Source: JAWLAT01 sp041395325 (GTDB lineage: Bacteria > Pseudomonadota > Gammaproteobacteria > Xanthomonadales > SZUA-5). From it: a DNA stretch of 64,000 nucleotides. The stretch lies in assembly GCA_041395325.1 (NCBI GenBank), contig JAWLAT010000004.1, positions 186,001 to 250,000 of the forward strand, written 5' to 3'. Both the position numbers and the translations under genes were made by a program. The stretch's first letter is position 1; each line of letters opens with the position of its first letter. Below, in pieces: positions 9,266 through 18,161 of this stretch. A model generated the notes under the pieces. That model had not been told where the DNA came from. It made no database searches and worked only from the letters and a program-made list of their open reading frames with translations.

Positions 9266-9946
9266 ATGGCTGGCAGCCGCGAATCGTCTGCGGCATCCTC
9301 GGATGATCGAGGCGTTGGGAACAAGGAAATGGGGCGTGCGTGGATGGGCTTGCTGCTGCTCGCCGGCGTCGGCATGGCCTACCGCATCAGTCAGCCCGGC
9401 CCCTTGTGGCCGCCGGCGCCGGTGTCGCAGCCGCCGGGCCTGGTGCTGGCGCCGGACGCACCACGGCAAACTGCCATGGGCAAGACTGCGCCGATTGACT
9501 ATCAGGACCTGCAGTTGCAGCCACTGGCCCGCTTCGAATTCGATGCGCGTCTACTGTCGCTGGCCTGGTACACGCGCGGCGCCGAGGCTGACTACAGCCC
9601 GGTGGATCTGGGTATCGCCTGGGGGCGCATGAGCGACAGCGCCCACATTGATCAGCTGCAGTGGACGCATGGCACCCGGTTTCTGAACTATCGCTACATG
9701 GATCAGCCGCCGATCCCGCAGCGTGAGCTGGATCGTTCGATCGCCAATCTGCATGTGCTGCCGGCGGACGAGTACGTCCTGCGGCGCATTGAAGCGCTGC
9801 GTCCTGGCGAGCGGGTTCGTGGCAGTGGGTTGCTGGTGGCGGCCAAGCGCGCGGACGGCTGGCATTGGACGTCGTCGCTGACCCGTGAGGACACCGGCAA
9901 CGGCGCCTGTGAACTGATCTATCTGACGGCGATCGAAGTGCACTGA
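9266..9946 (+). CDS. Hypothetical membrane-anchored protein
   Basis: The protein has one N-terminal hydrophobic segment (GLLLLAGVGMAY) and then a soluble region of about 170 residues. Notable stretches are LQLQPLARFEFDARLLSLAWYTRG, LGIAWGRMSD and GACELIYLTAIEV. The likely topology is a membrane anchor with a periplasmic domain. ATGs at 9266, 9329 and 9344 are all possible; I kept the longest form because none has a convincing ribosome-binding site. I do not recognise the family or a function. Confidence 0.6.
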   Translation: MAGSRESSAASSDDRGVGNKEMGRAWMGLLLLAGVGMAYRISQPGPLWPPAPVSQPPGLVLAPDAPRQTAMGKTAPIDYQDLQLQPLARFEFDARLLSLAWYTRGAEADYSPVDLGIAWGRMSDSAHIDQLQWTHGTRFLNYRYMDQPPIPQRELDRSIANLHVLPADEYVLRRIEALRPGERVRGSGLLVAAKRADGWHWTSSLTREDTGNGACELIYLTAIEVH

Positions 9947-9999
9947 GTTCGCTCACCCCGACTGGGGCTCCATCGCGCTACGCACAGGACTAGAGGGCC

Positions 10000-10728
10000 A
10001 TGACAGAGATCGAACAGCTTCAGGTCGAAAGCCGCTTTCGCGGGCCGCCCGATTCCGCCAATGGCGGCTATCTGGCGGGGTTGCTGGCACGCGTGCTTGG
10101 CGGTGTGGTGACGGTCCGCCTGCAGGCGCCGCCACCTTTGCATCACCCCCTGAGTCTGGAACGTTCGGAGTCCGGTCTGCAATTGCGGGCGGGCGAGCAA
10201 CCGGTTGCGCAGGCGCGTGCAGCCGAACTCGATCTGCAGGCCCCCGTGGCACCGAGCCTGGCTGAGGCCATTCAGGCCAGCGAGCACTATGTGGGCTTCC
10301 GCGAACATCCCTTTCCAGGCTGCTTCGTTTGCGGGCCGGCACGGGCCGAGGGCGATGGCTTGCGCATCTTTCCCGGGCGCGTTGGTGACAGGGATCTGGT
10401 GGCCGCGCCTTGGCATCCCACGCCCGACCTGGCTGATAGCGACGGAAACGTGGCGGTGGAGCATCTGTGGGCTGCGCTGGATTGCAGCGGTTTTTTCGCC
10501 TTCGCCGAGAAGCTGAGCGGCCGCGTGGCGTTGCTGGGTGAGCTGACGGCCCGAATCGACGCAGCGGTCGCGGCCGATCAGCCGGTCACCGTCGTGGGTT
10601 GGCCGATCGGTCAAGAGGGTCGCAAGTGCATTGCCGGCTCGGCGCTGTACGACGCCGAGGGTCAGCCGCTGGCCGTGGCGCGCGCGACCTGGATCGTGCT
10701 GAACCCGCCCGGCGGCCAGGTCAGCTGA
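10000..10728 (+). CDS. Hotdog-fold (thioesterase-like) protein
   Basis: The 242-residue product has two half-domains. The first, FRGPPDSANGGYLAGLLARVL, resembles the hotdog helix of acyl-CoA thioesterases. The second contains FPGCFVCGPARAEGDGLRIFPG followed by VAVEHLWAALDCSGFFAF and LLGELTARIDAAV. The Cys pair and the tandem arrangement are seen in uncharacterised hotdog-fold proteins of the PaaI type. It is probably a cytoplasmic thioester hydrolase or acyl-binding protein. An AGAGGG ribosome-binding site supports the ATG. Confidence 0.7.
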   Translation: MTEIEQLQVESRFRGPPDSANGGYLAGLLARVLGGVVTVRLQAPPPLHHPLSLERSESGLQLRAGEQPVAQARAAELDLQAPVAPSLAEAIQASEHYVGFREHPFPGCFVCGPARAEGDGLRIFPGRVGDRDLVAAPWHPTPDLADSDGNVAVEHLWAALDCSGFFAFAEKLSGRVALLGELTARIDAAVAADQPVTVVGWPIGQEGRKCIAGSALYDAEGQPLAVARATWIVLNPPGGQVS

Positions 10729-10929
10729 GTCGCAGGGCCGACTGTCACGGCGGCCTTTCCAGCGCGCCGACGGGGACGTCGGCGGTCCCAGGTGGCGCCT
10801 CAGCGGCGTGACCTGAGCACGCCGTCTGCCCTTGGCAGCAACGCGTCCCCACCGGTACTCCGGGTCTTGGGTCACCTCAACCGACAGGCCAACTTCTGCA
10901 CGCCGTCTGTTGCCGCGACCGGCCGCGCC

Positions 10930-11496
10930 TCAGTCCCGCAGCACCCTGCGCCAATGCAGGCTCTGCGCATCGCCATCGATGCGCTCGAATCCCAGACGCC
11001 GCAACACGGCCACCGAGGCGAGGTTGTCGAAGCCTTCCTCGCTGATGACGCCGTCGGCCAGCGTATGGGCGTCGACCCGACGAACGCCCGGGTCCAACTC
11101 GGCGCGCCGCAACAGCGTGGCGGCGAAGGCGTGCCCCAGGCCCCGGCCGCGAGCGGCTGCGGCGATGGCATAGCCGAACTCCACCGTGCCCTGGTGGTCC
11201 GGCGGACCGTAGTAGCCGCCCATGCCGATCAGGCGCTGCTGCTGCAGATCGATGGCGAAGTACGGTCCCCAACCCGCGGGATCGGCAACGAGGGCGCCAT
11301 CGAGTGATTCGGGAAAGATCGGCCAGTCTGGCTCGATGACCACATCAAGCAACTGAGCAAGACGGTCGCGCCGATCGCGTGCCCATTGCAGCTGCCAGGT
11401 GGGTGCCGGGTAGACGAACAGCGGCGGCGTGCTGCCGACGCCAACGACAGCTGGCACAGAACTACGCGCCTGAGGCGCGCAGGAAAGACTCAACAT
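10930..11496 (-). CDS. GNAT family N-acetyltransferase
   Basis: The 188-residue protein carries the acetyl-CoA-binding motif ARGRGLGHAFAATLLRRA after the strand GTVEFGYAIAAAARG, and ends with NLASVAVLRRLGFERID. This order is the RimJ-like GNAT pattern. The central GPYFAIDLQQQRLIGMGGYYGPP is the usual substrate-facing strand. The first 30 residues are poorly conserved, and a start near WQLQWARDRR is possible. The substrate cannot be predicted. It is convergent with the hotdog-fold gene and divergent from the LysR gene. Confidence 0.82.
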   Translation of the reverse strand: MLSLSCAPQARSSVPAVVGVGSTPPLFVYPAPTWQLQWARDRRDRLAQLLDVVIEPDWPIFPESLDGALVADPAGWGPYFAIDLQQQRLIGMGGYYGPPDHQGTVEFGYAIAAAARGRGLGHAFAATLLRRAELDPGVRRVDAHTLADGVISEEGFDNLASVAVLRRLGFERIDGDAQSLHWRRVLRD

Positions 11497-11795
11497 GGGA
11501 ATTCCTCACGGGAGAATCCGAAGCCGCTCGGAAGCGCCCGAATTGATCGGAGAACGCGCTGCAATCAGCCGGCGAGGGGGATTGCAGACATGGCTGGACA
11601 GCCGGGCGCCAGGCACACGACTGCCTTGCTGCCGCTGGGGCAGCACGGGTCAGCGCAGCACATAGGCCTTCTCCGTCGAGGAATCGCGAGTTCGATTGCT
11701 GGCCACAGCCAGCGTCGCGATCGTGGCAGCGCAACAGGACCGAGGTCAACCGGCATAAGCTTGCAGCGCACACAGGCAGAAGGGGTGGGCTGCGG

Positions 11796-12692
11796 GTGGA
11801 GGACTGGGACGACTATCGGCTGTTCCTGGCGGTGATGCGGCAGGGCAGTTTCGCGGCCGCCGCGCGCAGTGCCGGGGTCAGCCAACCCACCATCAGTCGC
11901 CGCATGGCGCGCTTGCAGCAACGCCTGCGGCTGGTGCTGTTCGAGCACAGTGGCCATCAGGCCGCGGCGACTCCGCAGGCGCAGGCCCTGCTGGAATCGC
12001 TGGAGCAGATGGAAGGGGCGGCGCTGTCGCTGCAGCGTCATGTCGAGGGACGTATCTCGGCCGTCGAAGGCGAAGTCGTGGTGACCACCACCGAGGGCCT
12101 GGCCTGCGCCTGGCTGGCGCCACGGCTGCCACAGCTGCGGGCCGCCTATCCGGAACTGCGGGTGGTGGTGCGGGTGGCCAATACGCGGCTGGACCTGCTG
12201 CGGCGCGAATCGGACATTGCCCTGCGCATGGGGGAACCGGCCTCGCCGCAGCTGATCGGTCGCAAGGTGGGACGGGTCCATTGCGGGATCTATGCCGCGC
12301 CGGGATATCTGCGTGCGCACGGCCTGCCGCAGACGCTGGCGGATCTGTCCACGCATCAGCTGATCGATGGGATCGGTGAGATCGCCGATTTCCCGCAGAT
12401 CCGCCAGTTACGCGGCCTGCTTTCGGCCGATCGTGCGGTGACCGCCAGCAACAGTGCCGATGTACAACGGTCATTGGCCCGGGCTGGCATGGGCCTGTTT
12501 GCCACGACCTGCTATCTGGGCGATCCGGATAGTGGATTGCAGCGTGTCCTGGCGCAGCACTTCGACCCGGCGGTGGATCTGTGGCTGCTGACGCATCGCG
12601 AAGTGCGCACCTCGGCCCGCGTGCGCGCCGTCATGGACTTCCTGCTCGATGCGCTCAAGCGCGACCAGGCGCTGTTCGAAGGTCGGAGCTGA
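11796..12692 (+). CDS. LysR family transcriptional regulator
   Basis: The 298-residue product begins with GTG (VEDWDDYRLFLAVMRQGSF). The winged helix-turn-helix is FAAAARSAGVSQPTISRRMARLQQRLRLVLFEH. The effector domain contains the typical strands EGEVVVTTTEGL and LLRRESDIALRMGEP, like single-domain LysR proteins that lack an obvious adjacent operon. It is divergent from the GNAT gene across about 300 bases without other recognisable content. That makes the GNAT gene a candidate target, by inference only. Confidence 0.88.
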   Translation: MEDWDDYRLFLAVMRQGSFAAAARSAGVSQPTISRRMARLQQRLRLVLFEHSGHQAAATPQAQALLESLEQMEGAALSLQRHVEGRISAVEGEVVVTTTEGLACAWLAPRLPQLRAAYPELRVVVRVANTRLDLLRRESDIALRMGEPASPQLIGRKVGRVHCGIYAAPGYLRAHGLPQTLADLSTHQLIDGIGEIADFPQIRQLRGLLSADRAVTASNSADVQRSLARAGMGLFATTCYLGDPDSGLQRVLAQHFDPAVDLWLLTHREVRTSARVRAVMDFLLDALKRDQALFEGRS

Positions 12693-12712
12693 CCAATCTC
12701 GGATGGGCATCA

Positions 12713-12766
12713 ATGCGAAATCGCATCGATGCTATTCGTCTGAGTTGAGAATCGCTTGAGTTCTCA
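12713..12766 (+). promoter_or_regulatory. Two inverted repeats upstream of the orphan Ser/Thr kinase
   Basis: The first is ATGCGA-AA-TCGCAT (12713-12726). The second is TGAGAA and TTCTCA with a 9-base spacer (12746-12766). Both are perfect in their arms and lie 110-170 bases before the kinase start, just after the LysR gene. They could be operator sites or a weak terminator. No T-tract follows. Confidence 0.35.
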
Positions 12767-12878
12767 GGCTGCTCCATCCTTAGACTGAGGAACGTGGATC
12801 ACCGCGCAGCGGGATCGTCACCGGGGTCACGGGGATGATGGATCACGTCGGCAGTCGCGTCGTCAGAGTCGTGCAGTC

Positions 12879-15842
12879 ATGAGCGTGCGCCCCATCAGCG
12901 GCGCCTTTCGCGTCGATCCGCGGGCGACCGATACGGCCGCGTCTTCGGCCTGGTTGCAGGACCGCTGGGCGGCGGTGGAAGCGCTGTTCGAGGCCTGCGC
13001 CGACGTCGATCCGGCCGAACGCTCCCGGCTGCTCTCCAGCGCCGATCCGGAGCTGCGCCGGGAAGTCGAGTCACTGCTGCAGCATTTGGCGGGCAACCCC
13101 CAACTCCCCGATTCCATCGAGCAGGCCGGTTTCGCGGCGCTGACTGCCTTGCAGCCCTGGCAGGCCGGTTCGCGGCTGGGCCCCTATCGGCTGCTGTGCC
13201 CGCTGGGCGAAGGCGGCATGGGCATGGTCTGGCTGGCCGAGCGAGCCGATGGTCAGTTCGAACAGCAGGTCGCGTTGAAGTTCGTGGCCGTCGGCGGCGA
13301 CCAGCGCGGTTGGCAGACTCGATTCCTGACCGAACGGCAGATCCTGGCACGGCTGCAGCATCCGCACATCGCGCGCTTGCTCGACGGCGGCAGTACAGCC
13401 ACCGGCCAGCCCTATCTGGTGATGGAGCATGTCGACGGCGAGTCGCTCCATGCCTACTGTGATCGGCGACAGCTGGGCGTCGAGGCGCGGCTGCAGCTGC
13501 TGCTGCAGATCTGCTCGGCGGTCGACTATGCGCATCGCCATCTGGTGGTGCACCGGGACCTGAAGCCGGCCAACATCCTGGTCAGCGAGACCGACGGCCC
13601 CAAGTTGCTCGACTTCGGCATTGCCCGAATGCTCGACGACAGGGCGGGACGGGTCAGTCGTGACCTGACGGCACCCGGCGAGCGCATGCTGACGCCCAAC
13701 TACGCCAGTCCGGAGCAACTGCTCGGCGAAGCCGTCACCACGGCCAGCGACGTCTACGCCCTGGGCGTGTTGTTGTACGAATTGCTGACCGGGCGTCGGC
13801 CGCACGCGGTCGAGGGCGAGTCGATGGCCGCCCGCTATCGGCTCATCGCCGATGCGCCCACGCAGCGTCCGAGTCTGCGGGTCCGCCGCCAAACCTGTGC
13901 CGCCGAGCTGATCAGCAGCGACCCGGCGCTGGACGCGGAGGCGCTGGCCAAGGCTCGTGGCTACCGACCGCTGGCGCTGGAACGGCGGCTGCGCGGCGAT
14001 CTGGACACCATCGTGCTCAGGGCGCTGCAGCGCGACCCGGCGCGGCGCTATCGCAGTGCCGCCGATCTGGCCGACGATCTGCAACGCCACCTGCAGGGAC
14101 AGCCGGTGCAGGCGCGCCCGGATGCCTGGCACTACCGCCTGGCCAAGCTGTGTCAGCGGCAGCCGGTGGCGATGACCGCCGTGGCCGGATTGATGTTGTT
14201 GACCGTGGTGTTCGTGATCGGCTTGTGGTTGCAGGCCGAACGACTGGCGAGCGAACGTGATCGCGCACTCGCCGCCGAAGGCGAGGCTCGCGCGGTCTCC
14301 AGCTATCTCGTAGACCTGTTCGAAGTGTCCGATCCATTGCAGGACGGCGGCGGCAACATCACGGCCCGCGAGTTGCTCGACCGCGGCAGTGCCAGCATCG
14401 CCACCAAGCTGACCGAACAGCCGCTGGTGCAGGCCTCACTGCTGTACACCCTGGGCGACGTGAATCTGAATCTGGGTCTGCTCGAACAGGCAGTCGACCT
14501 GCACCGACGCGCCCTGGTCCAGCGTGAGCGTCTGCTCGGACCCGATCATCCGGACACGCTGGCGAGTCGGGATCGACTGGGCGACGGCTTGCGCCAGATC
14601 TCCCAGTTCGACGAGGCCGAAGTGCTGCTGCGCGACAATTTGGCCAGACGCGAAGCACTGTCCGACACGCCGGCATGGGCACTCGGAGATTCGCTCAACA
14701 ATCTGGGGCTGCTGCTCTCGACCATCGGCCAGCGCAGCGAGGCCGAGCCGTTGTTGCGCCGCGCACTGGCGGTGCGTGAGGCCAGCCTGGGCGTCGACCA
14801 CAAGCTGACGTTGATCTCCCGATCAAACCTGGGCTTGCTGCTGCTGGACAGTGAGCGGCTGAGCGAAGCCGAAGCGCCGCTGACGGATGTACTGGCACGC
14901 CGACGTGCCTTGCTCGGTCAGCATCCGCAGGTGGCCAACAGCGCCCAGGCGCTGGGGACGCTGCAACTGCGCCAGGGCCACATGGATCGGGCTGAATCGC
15001 TCTTCCGCGAAGCCTTGGCCATGCGCCGGCAGCTGCTGCCGATTGGGCATCCGTCGCTGGCGAACTCACTGAATGAACTGGCCTATCTCTATCATGACCA
15101 GTTGCGCCTGGATGAAGCCGAAGGCCACTACCGGGAAATGCTGGCCATCGATCGGCTCAACGGCAGCGAGCCCCGACTCAATACCGCATATGGCCTGAAC
15201 AATCTGGCCTCGCTGCTGCAGGACCGGGCTCGCTACGGCGAAGCCGCGGCGTTGTTCGAGGAGTCGATCCGCATGCGCGTCGCCCTGTTGGGCGACAGCA
15301 GCGACAATGCTCAGCGGGTGCGCCTGAATCTGGCCCAGATGCATCTGCAAGCCGGCGATCCGATGGCGGCGCGCGCACTGCTGGACGCGGTCCGTGAACG
15401 CTTGCCGGCCGCACCTGCGGACAATCCCCGGATGTGGCTGGATCTGTGGCGACGGGAAGCCGAGTGGATGCTGGAGCAGGAGCAGCCGGTCACCGCGATC
15501 GAGCGCCTGCGACAGGCGCTGCAGTTGAGCGGGGAGGCCGGCATCGACGGCTGGCGCGAACTCGAACTGTCGATCGAGTTGGCCCGAGTGCAGGGTCGGC
15601 AGTCCGATCAACGGTGTCGGCAGACGCTGGCGGCCGTCCAGACACGAATCGATGCCGAAACCCTGCCGCTGCGCCGGGCGAGGGCCTTGCTGGCCGAGGG
15701 ACAGTGCGCGCTCGCGGAATCATCACCACTTCAGGCAGCGGCCGCGTTTGACCGCGCTCTCGCGTTGGTCACGCCCGGGCTGCCGATAAGCAACCACTGG
15801 GTCCAGCAACTGCGTACGGCAAGGGCGTCGGTCCCGCTTTGA
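12879..15842 (+). CDS. Transmembrane Ser/Thr protein kinase with TPR sensor region
   Basis: The product is 987 residues. An N-terminal helical region (about 25-75) precedes a Hanks-type kinase with glycine loop GEGGMGMVW, VALK Lys134, catalytic VHRDLKPAN (Asp227) and DFG 245-247. An activation segment ends in TPNYASPEQL. A membrane helix lies near 429-450. The remainder is TPR repeats (for example LGDVNLNLGLLEQAVDLHRRALV, ANSLNELAYLYHDQLRLDEAEGHYREML). All catalytic residues are present. Such kinases in Xanthomonadales usually follow an ECF sigma gene. Here none is adjacent, and the upstream neighbour is the LysR gene 186 bases away. The kinase faces the cytoplasm and the TPRs probably the periplasm. 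Confidence 0.92.
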   Translation: MSVRPISGAFRVDPRATDTAASSAWLQDRWAAVEALFEACADVDPAERSRLLSSADPELRREVESLLQHLAGNPQLPDSIEQAGFAALTALQPWQAGSRLGPYRLLCPLGEGGMGMVWLAERADGQFEQQVALKFVAVGGDQRGWQTRFLTERQILARLQHPHIARLLDGGSTATGQPYLVMEHVDGESLHAYCDRRQLGVEARLQLLLQICSAVDYAHRHLVVHRDLKPANILVSETDGPKLLDFGIARMLDDRAGRVSRDLTAPGERMLTPNYASPEQLLGEAVTTASDVYALGVLLYELLTGRRPHAVEGESMAARYRLIADAPTQRPSLRVRRQTCAAELISSDPALDAEALAKARGYRPLALERRLRGDLDTIVLRALQRDPARRYRSAADLADDLQRHLQGQPVQARPDAWHYRLAKLCQRQPVAMTAVAGLMLLTVVFVIGLWLQAERLASERDRALAAEGEARAVSSYLVDLFEVSDPLQDGGGNITARELLDRGSASIATKLTEQPLVQASLLYTLGDVNLNLGLLEQAVDLHRRALVQRERLLGPDHPDTLASRDRLGDGLRQISQFDEAEVLLRDNLARREALSDTPAWALGDSLNNLGLLLSTIGQRSEAEPLLRRALAVREASLGVDHKLTLISRSNLGLLLLDSERLSEAEAPLTDVLARRRALLGQHPQVANSAQALGTLQLRQGHMDRAESLFREALAMRRQLLPIGHPSLANSLNELAYLYHDQLRLDEAEGHYREMLAIDRLNGSEPRLNTAYGLNNLASLLQDRARYGEAAALFEESIRMRVALLGDSSDNAQRVRLNLAQMHLQAGDPMAARALLDAVRERLPAAPADNPRMWLDLWRREAEWMLEQEQPVTAIERLRQALQLSGEAGIDGWRELELSIELARVQGRQSDQRCRQTLAAVQTRIDAETLPLRRARALLAEGQCALAESSPLQAAAAFDRALALVTPGLPISNHWVQQLRTARASVPL

Positions 15843-15860
15843 GTGGTGCCCTGTGGCTCC

Positions 15861-16265
15861 TCAGCGCGAGCGGCCGATGCAGGCATTCCGTCGAAAGCGC
15901 AAGGCCGACCAGTCGGCGTCGATGGCGACCTGGCGGACCGAGTCGAAGCCAGCTGCCCGCAGCGCCTCCCAGCCTTCGTCCCGATTGAAGTCCGCGCGGT
16001 AGCGTTTGGACGTGCCCTTGGGATAGCCGAACCAGAGCACGGCATCGCCTTCGGCCGCCGCCACGGCGCTGTCGATCAGTGGCGCCAGTTCGGCGCGATT
16101 GCGGGCGAAGGCGAGCAGGAACTGGCAGCGATCTGGTGCATCGAGACTGCGCAGCACCTGCACGCCAGTCAGTTGCGCCAGCTCAGCGTCGAATTCCGCT
16201 GGTGCGCCAAGCACGTGGATGCGTTGGTGTTCACCCAGGTTCAACTTGCGAAACAGCTCTGACAT
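15861..16265 (-). CDS. DUF3052-like small protein
   Basis: The 134-residue product starts MSELFRKLNLGEHQRIHVLGAP. It has a Rossmann-like half (FLLAFARNRAELAPLID, DAVLWFGYPKGTSK) and ends VAIDADWSALRFRR. The LWFxYPKxTSK and DWSALRFR signatures resemble DUF3052 proteins, whose function is unknown. The ATG overlaps the TGA of the VanY-like gene by one base, so it is the last gene of a four-gene operon. It is convergent with the kinase gene 18 bases away. Confidence 0.7.
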   Translation of the reverse strand: MSELFRKLNLGEHQRIHVLGAPAEFDAELAQLTGVQVLRSLDAPDRCQFLLAFARNRAELAPLIDSAVAAAEGDAVLWFGYPKGTSKRYRADFNRDEGWEALRAAGFDSVRQVAIDADWSALRFRRNACIGRSR

Positions 16266-17011
16266 CAAGTACGTCCGGTTTTCGAGGCAGCCCCAACGGC
16301 TGGATGGTGACACCAGTGCCAGGGTTCGGCGATCACGCCAAATGTGTTGTCACGGGGATAGCTTTCAACAAATCCAAATTGACCGGCATGTTGTCGCAGC
16401 CAGCGATAGGCGTCGGTGCGAGCGAAGCTGCTTTCCAGCACCGGCCCGGGACCGCTGGCCAGATCGAGTGCCCGGCCACTGTGGTGCTCACTGCGTCCTG
16501 GTGGTGCGCTGACCTTGCCCAGCGCCTGCAGACTGCGCTTGCCCACGGCGAGCTTCCTTTGCCAGATGCCGGCCTGATAGCCGGGCGAGCGGAAGGCGGA
16601 AACGATGTCGAAGTGGATGCCGTCGGTGCTGGCGGCGATGTACATGCGCCTGAAAGCCGCTGCCGTTGTCGGTTCCAGCCGCAGCCAGCGGCCGTAGCGG
16701 TCGGTGCCGATCTCCTGCAGCCGGCGGGGCAGTTCTGCCGCCGGCAGCTTCGAGTTGGCCTGGCTGAGATCAGGCAGGGCGTGGCGCCGTTCCGCACTGT
16801 GCGCCAATGACAGCGCCGACAGCGGGGGCGGCATCGGGCGGCCTGCCAGCCAACGTTGCAACAGCGGCCGCAGACGCCTCAACCGGAAGCCGTCCAGCGC
16901 CAGTGCCGGTGCGCTGCCATCGAGCGACTGACGCGTCCAGCCCAGCTGCGGATCACAGCGATACAGCCAGCGCCCGCTGAGCAGCAACGGCCATGGGCTG
17001 GGGGCGTTCAC
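16265..17011 (-). CDS. VanY-like D-alanyl-D-alanine carboxypeptidase (M15B)
   Basis: The 248-residue product has the full M15B zinc-peptidase pattern: SAFRSPGYQ (138-146), SEHHSGRALDL (174-184, zinc His and Asp) and EPWHW (229-233, catalytic Glu and zinc His). The family trims D-Ala from peptidoglycan stem peptides. No signal peptide is evident; the N-terminus is MNAPSPWPLLLSGRWLYRC. Export would need another route, or the start is wrong. It overlaps the upstream RHH gene by 4 bases and the DUF3052-like gene by 1 base, so it is tightly coupled. Confidence 0.85.
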   Translation of the reverse strand: MNAPSPWPLLLSGRWLYRCDPQLGWTRQSLDGSAPALALDGFRLRRLRPLLQRWLAGRPMPPPLSALSLAHSAERRHALPDLSQANSKLPAAELPRRLQEIGTDRYGRWLRLEPTTAAAFRRMYIAASTDGIHFDIVSAFRSPGYQAGIWQRKLAVGKRSLQALGKVSAPPGRSEHHSGRALDLASGPGPVLESSFARTDAYRWLRQHAGQFGFVESYPRDNTFGVIAEPWHWCHHPAVGAASKTGRT

Positions 17012-17196
17012 GACTCGGGCTTCTCCTCGTCGCCATCCGGCAACTTCTTCGGCCAGCGCCCGTGCTTGCGCAGGGCCTCGCGCAGAACATACTCGATCTG
17101 CGCGTTGACACTGCGCAACTCATCATCGGCCCAGCGCTGCAGCGCCTGCAGCATCGGCTCACTCAATCGCAACGGATAGGGTTTGCGCTGGGCCAT
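17008..17196 (-). CDS. Ribbon-helix-helix (Arc-like) protein
   Basis: The 62-residue product has the Arc/MetJ layout: a strand KPYPLRLS, then two helices EPMLQALQRWADDEL and SVNAQIEYVLREALRKHG, and an acidic tail. RHH proteins bind DNA as dimers and often repress their own promoter. It sits 9 bases after the SPFH gene and overlaps the VanY-like gene by 4 bases. The two palindromes 11 bp apart at the operon promoter are a plausible operator for it. Confidence 0.8.
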   Translation of the reverse strand: MAQRKPYPLRLSEPMLQALQRWADDELRSVNAQIEYVLREALRKHGRWPKKLPDGDEEKPES

Positions 17197-17205
17197 CGCT
17201 TTGAA

Positions 17206-18048
17206 CTAGTGAATCGAGCCGGCGTTGATCACCGGCTGCGAGCCGCGTTCGCTGCACAGCACCACCAGCAGATTCGACACCATCTGCGCTCGTCGCTCCT
17301 CGTCCAGATCGACCACGCCCTGCGCCGTCAACTGGTCCAGGGCCATTTGCACCATGCCAACTGCACCTTCGACGATCTTGGTGCGGGCCGCAATGATCGC
17401 GGACGCCTGCTGGCGTTGCAGCATCGCATGGGCGATCTCTGGTGCGTAGGCCAGATGGGTGATGCGGGCTTCCAGGATCTCCACGCCGGCCGAGTTCAGT
17501 CGCGCCTGCAGTTCCTCGGCCAGATGCCGGGCCACCTGGTCGGCGTGGCTGCGCAGTGCGACCTCACCATCGTGCTGATCATAGGGATAACTGCTGGCCA
17601 ATGAGCGGATCGCGGCTTCGGACTGGATTTCGACGAAGTTCTCGTAGTCATCGACCTGGAACACCGCCTGGGCGGTATCGGTGACCTGCCAGACCACCAC
17701 TGCGGCGATCTCGATGGGATTGCCCTCCAGGTCATTGACCTTGAGCTTGCTGCTCTCGAAGTTGCGCACGCGCAGTGAGACACCGGTCTTGCTGTAGAAG
17801 GGATTGGTCAGCCGCAGCCCGGTCGAGCGCTCGGTGCCGACGTACTTGCCGAACAGCTGCAGTACCCGGCCCTGGTTGGGTTGCACCGTGAAGAAGCCGG
17901 GCAGCATTACGGTCAAAAGTACGAATAGCAGGATGCCCGGAATGATCAGATGAAGGACGACGATCATGCCGATCGCCAGGATATAGCCCAACAGCACACC
18001 GAGCAGGGCGGGAATGCCGGGAAAGGTGGAGACCGGGCGCTCTTGCAT
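17206..18048 (-). CDS. SPFH/Band 7 (slipin-like) membrane protein
   Basis: The 280-residue product has two N-terminal hydrophobic stretches (about 12-50) and then an SPFH core: GFFTVQPNQGRVLQLFGKYVGTERSTGLRLTNPFYSK, EGNPIEIAAVVVWQVTDTAQAVFQVDDYENFV, AIRSLASSYPYD. A charged coiled region RLNSAGVEILEARITHLAYAPEIAHAMLQRQQASA follows. Band 7 proteins form membrane microdomain scaffolds and often accompany stress or membrane proteases. A GGAGG ribosome-binding site precedes the ATG. It is the first gene of the operon with the RHH regulator. Confidence 0.88.
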   Translation of the reverse strand: MQERPVSTFPGIPALLGVLLGYILAIGMIVVLHLIIPGILLFVLLTVMLPGFFTVQPNQGRVLQLFGKYVGTERSTGLRLTNPFYSKTGVSLRVRNFESSKLKVNDLEGNPIEIAAVVVWQVTDTAQAVFQVDDYENFVEIQSEAAIRSLASSYPYDQHDGEVALRSHADQVARHLAEELQARLNSAGVEILEARITHLAYAPEIAHAMLQRQQASAIIAARTKIVEGAVGMVQMALDQLTAQGVVDLDEERRAQMVSNLLVVLCSERGSQPVINAGSIH

Positions 18049-18076
18049 CGTGAGACCTCCGTGATTGGGTGAATAG

Positions 18077-18105
18077 ATGATATCAAAGTGATATCACTTT
18101 GTCTG
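18077..18105 (-). promoter_or_regulatory. Promoter with tandem operator palindromes for the SPFH-RHH operon
   Basis: On the minus strand CAGACA (18100-18105) and TATCAT (18077-18082) are 17 bases apart. Two identical palindromes TGATATCA sit at 18078-18085 and 18089-18096, offset by 11 bp or about one helical turn. The second lies in a 16-base perfect palindrome AAAGTGATATCACTTT (18085-18100). Tandem sites one turn apart are how Arc/MetJ-type dimers bind. Self-repression by the RHH protein is inferred. Confidence 0.6.
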
Positions 18106-18161
18106 TGTGTCTTCGGTCACGGCCAGGCAGTTCGAAATGGCTGCTGCTAGCATCGCCGCCC

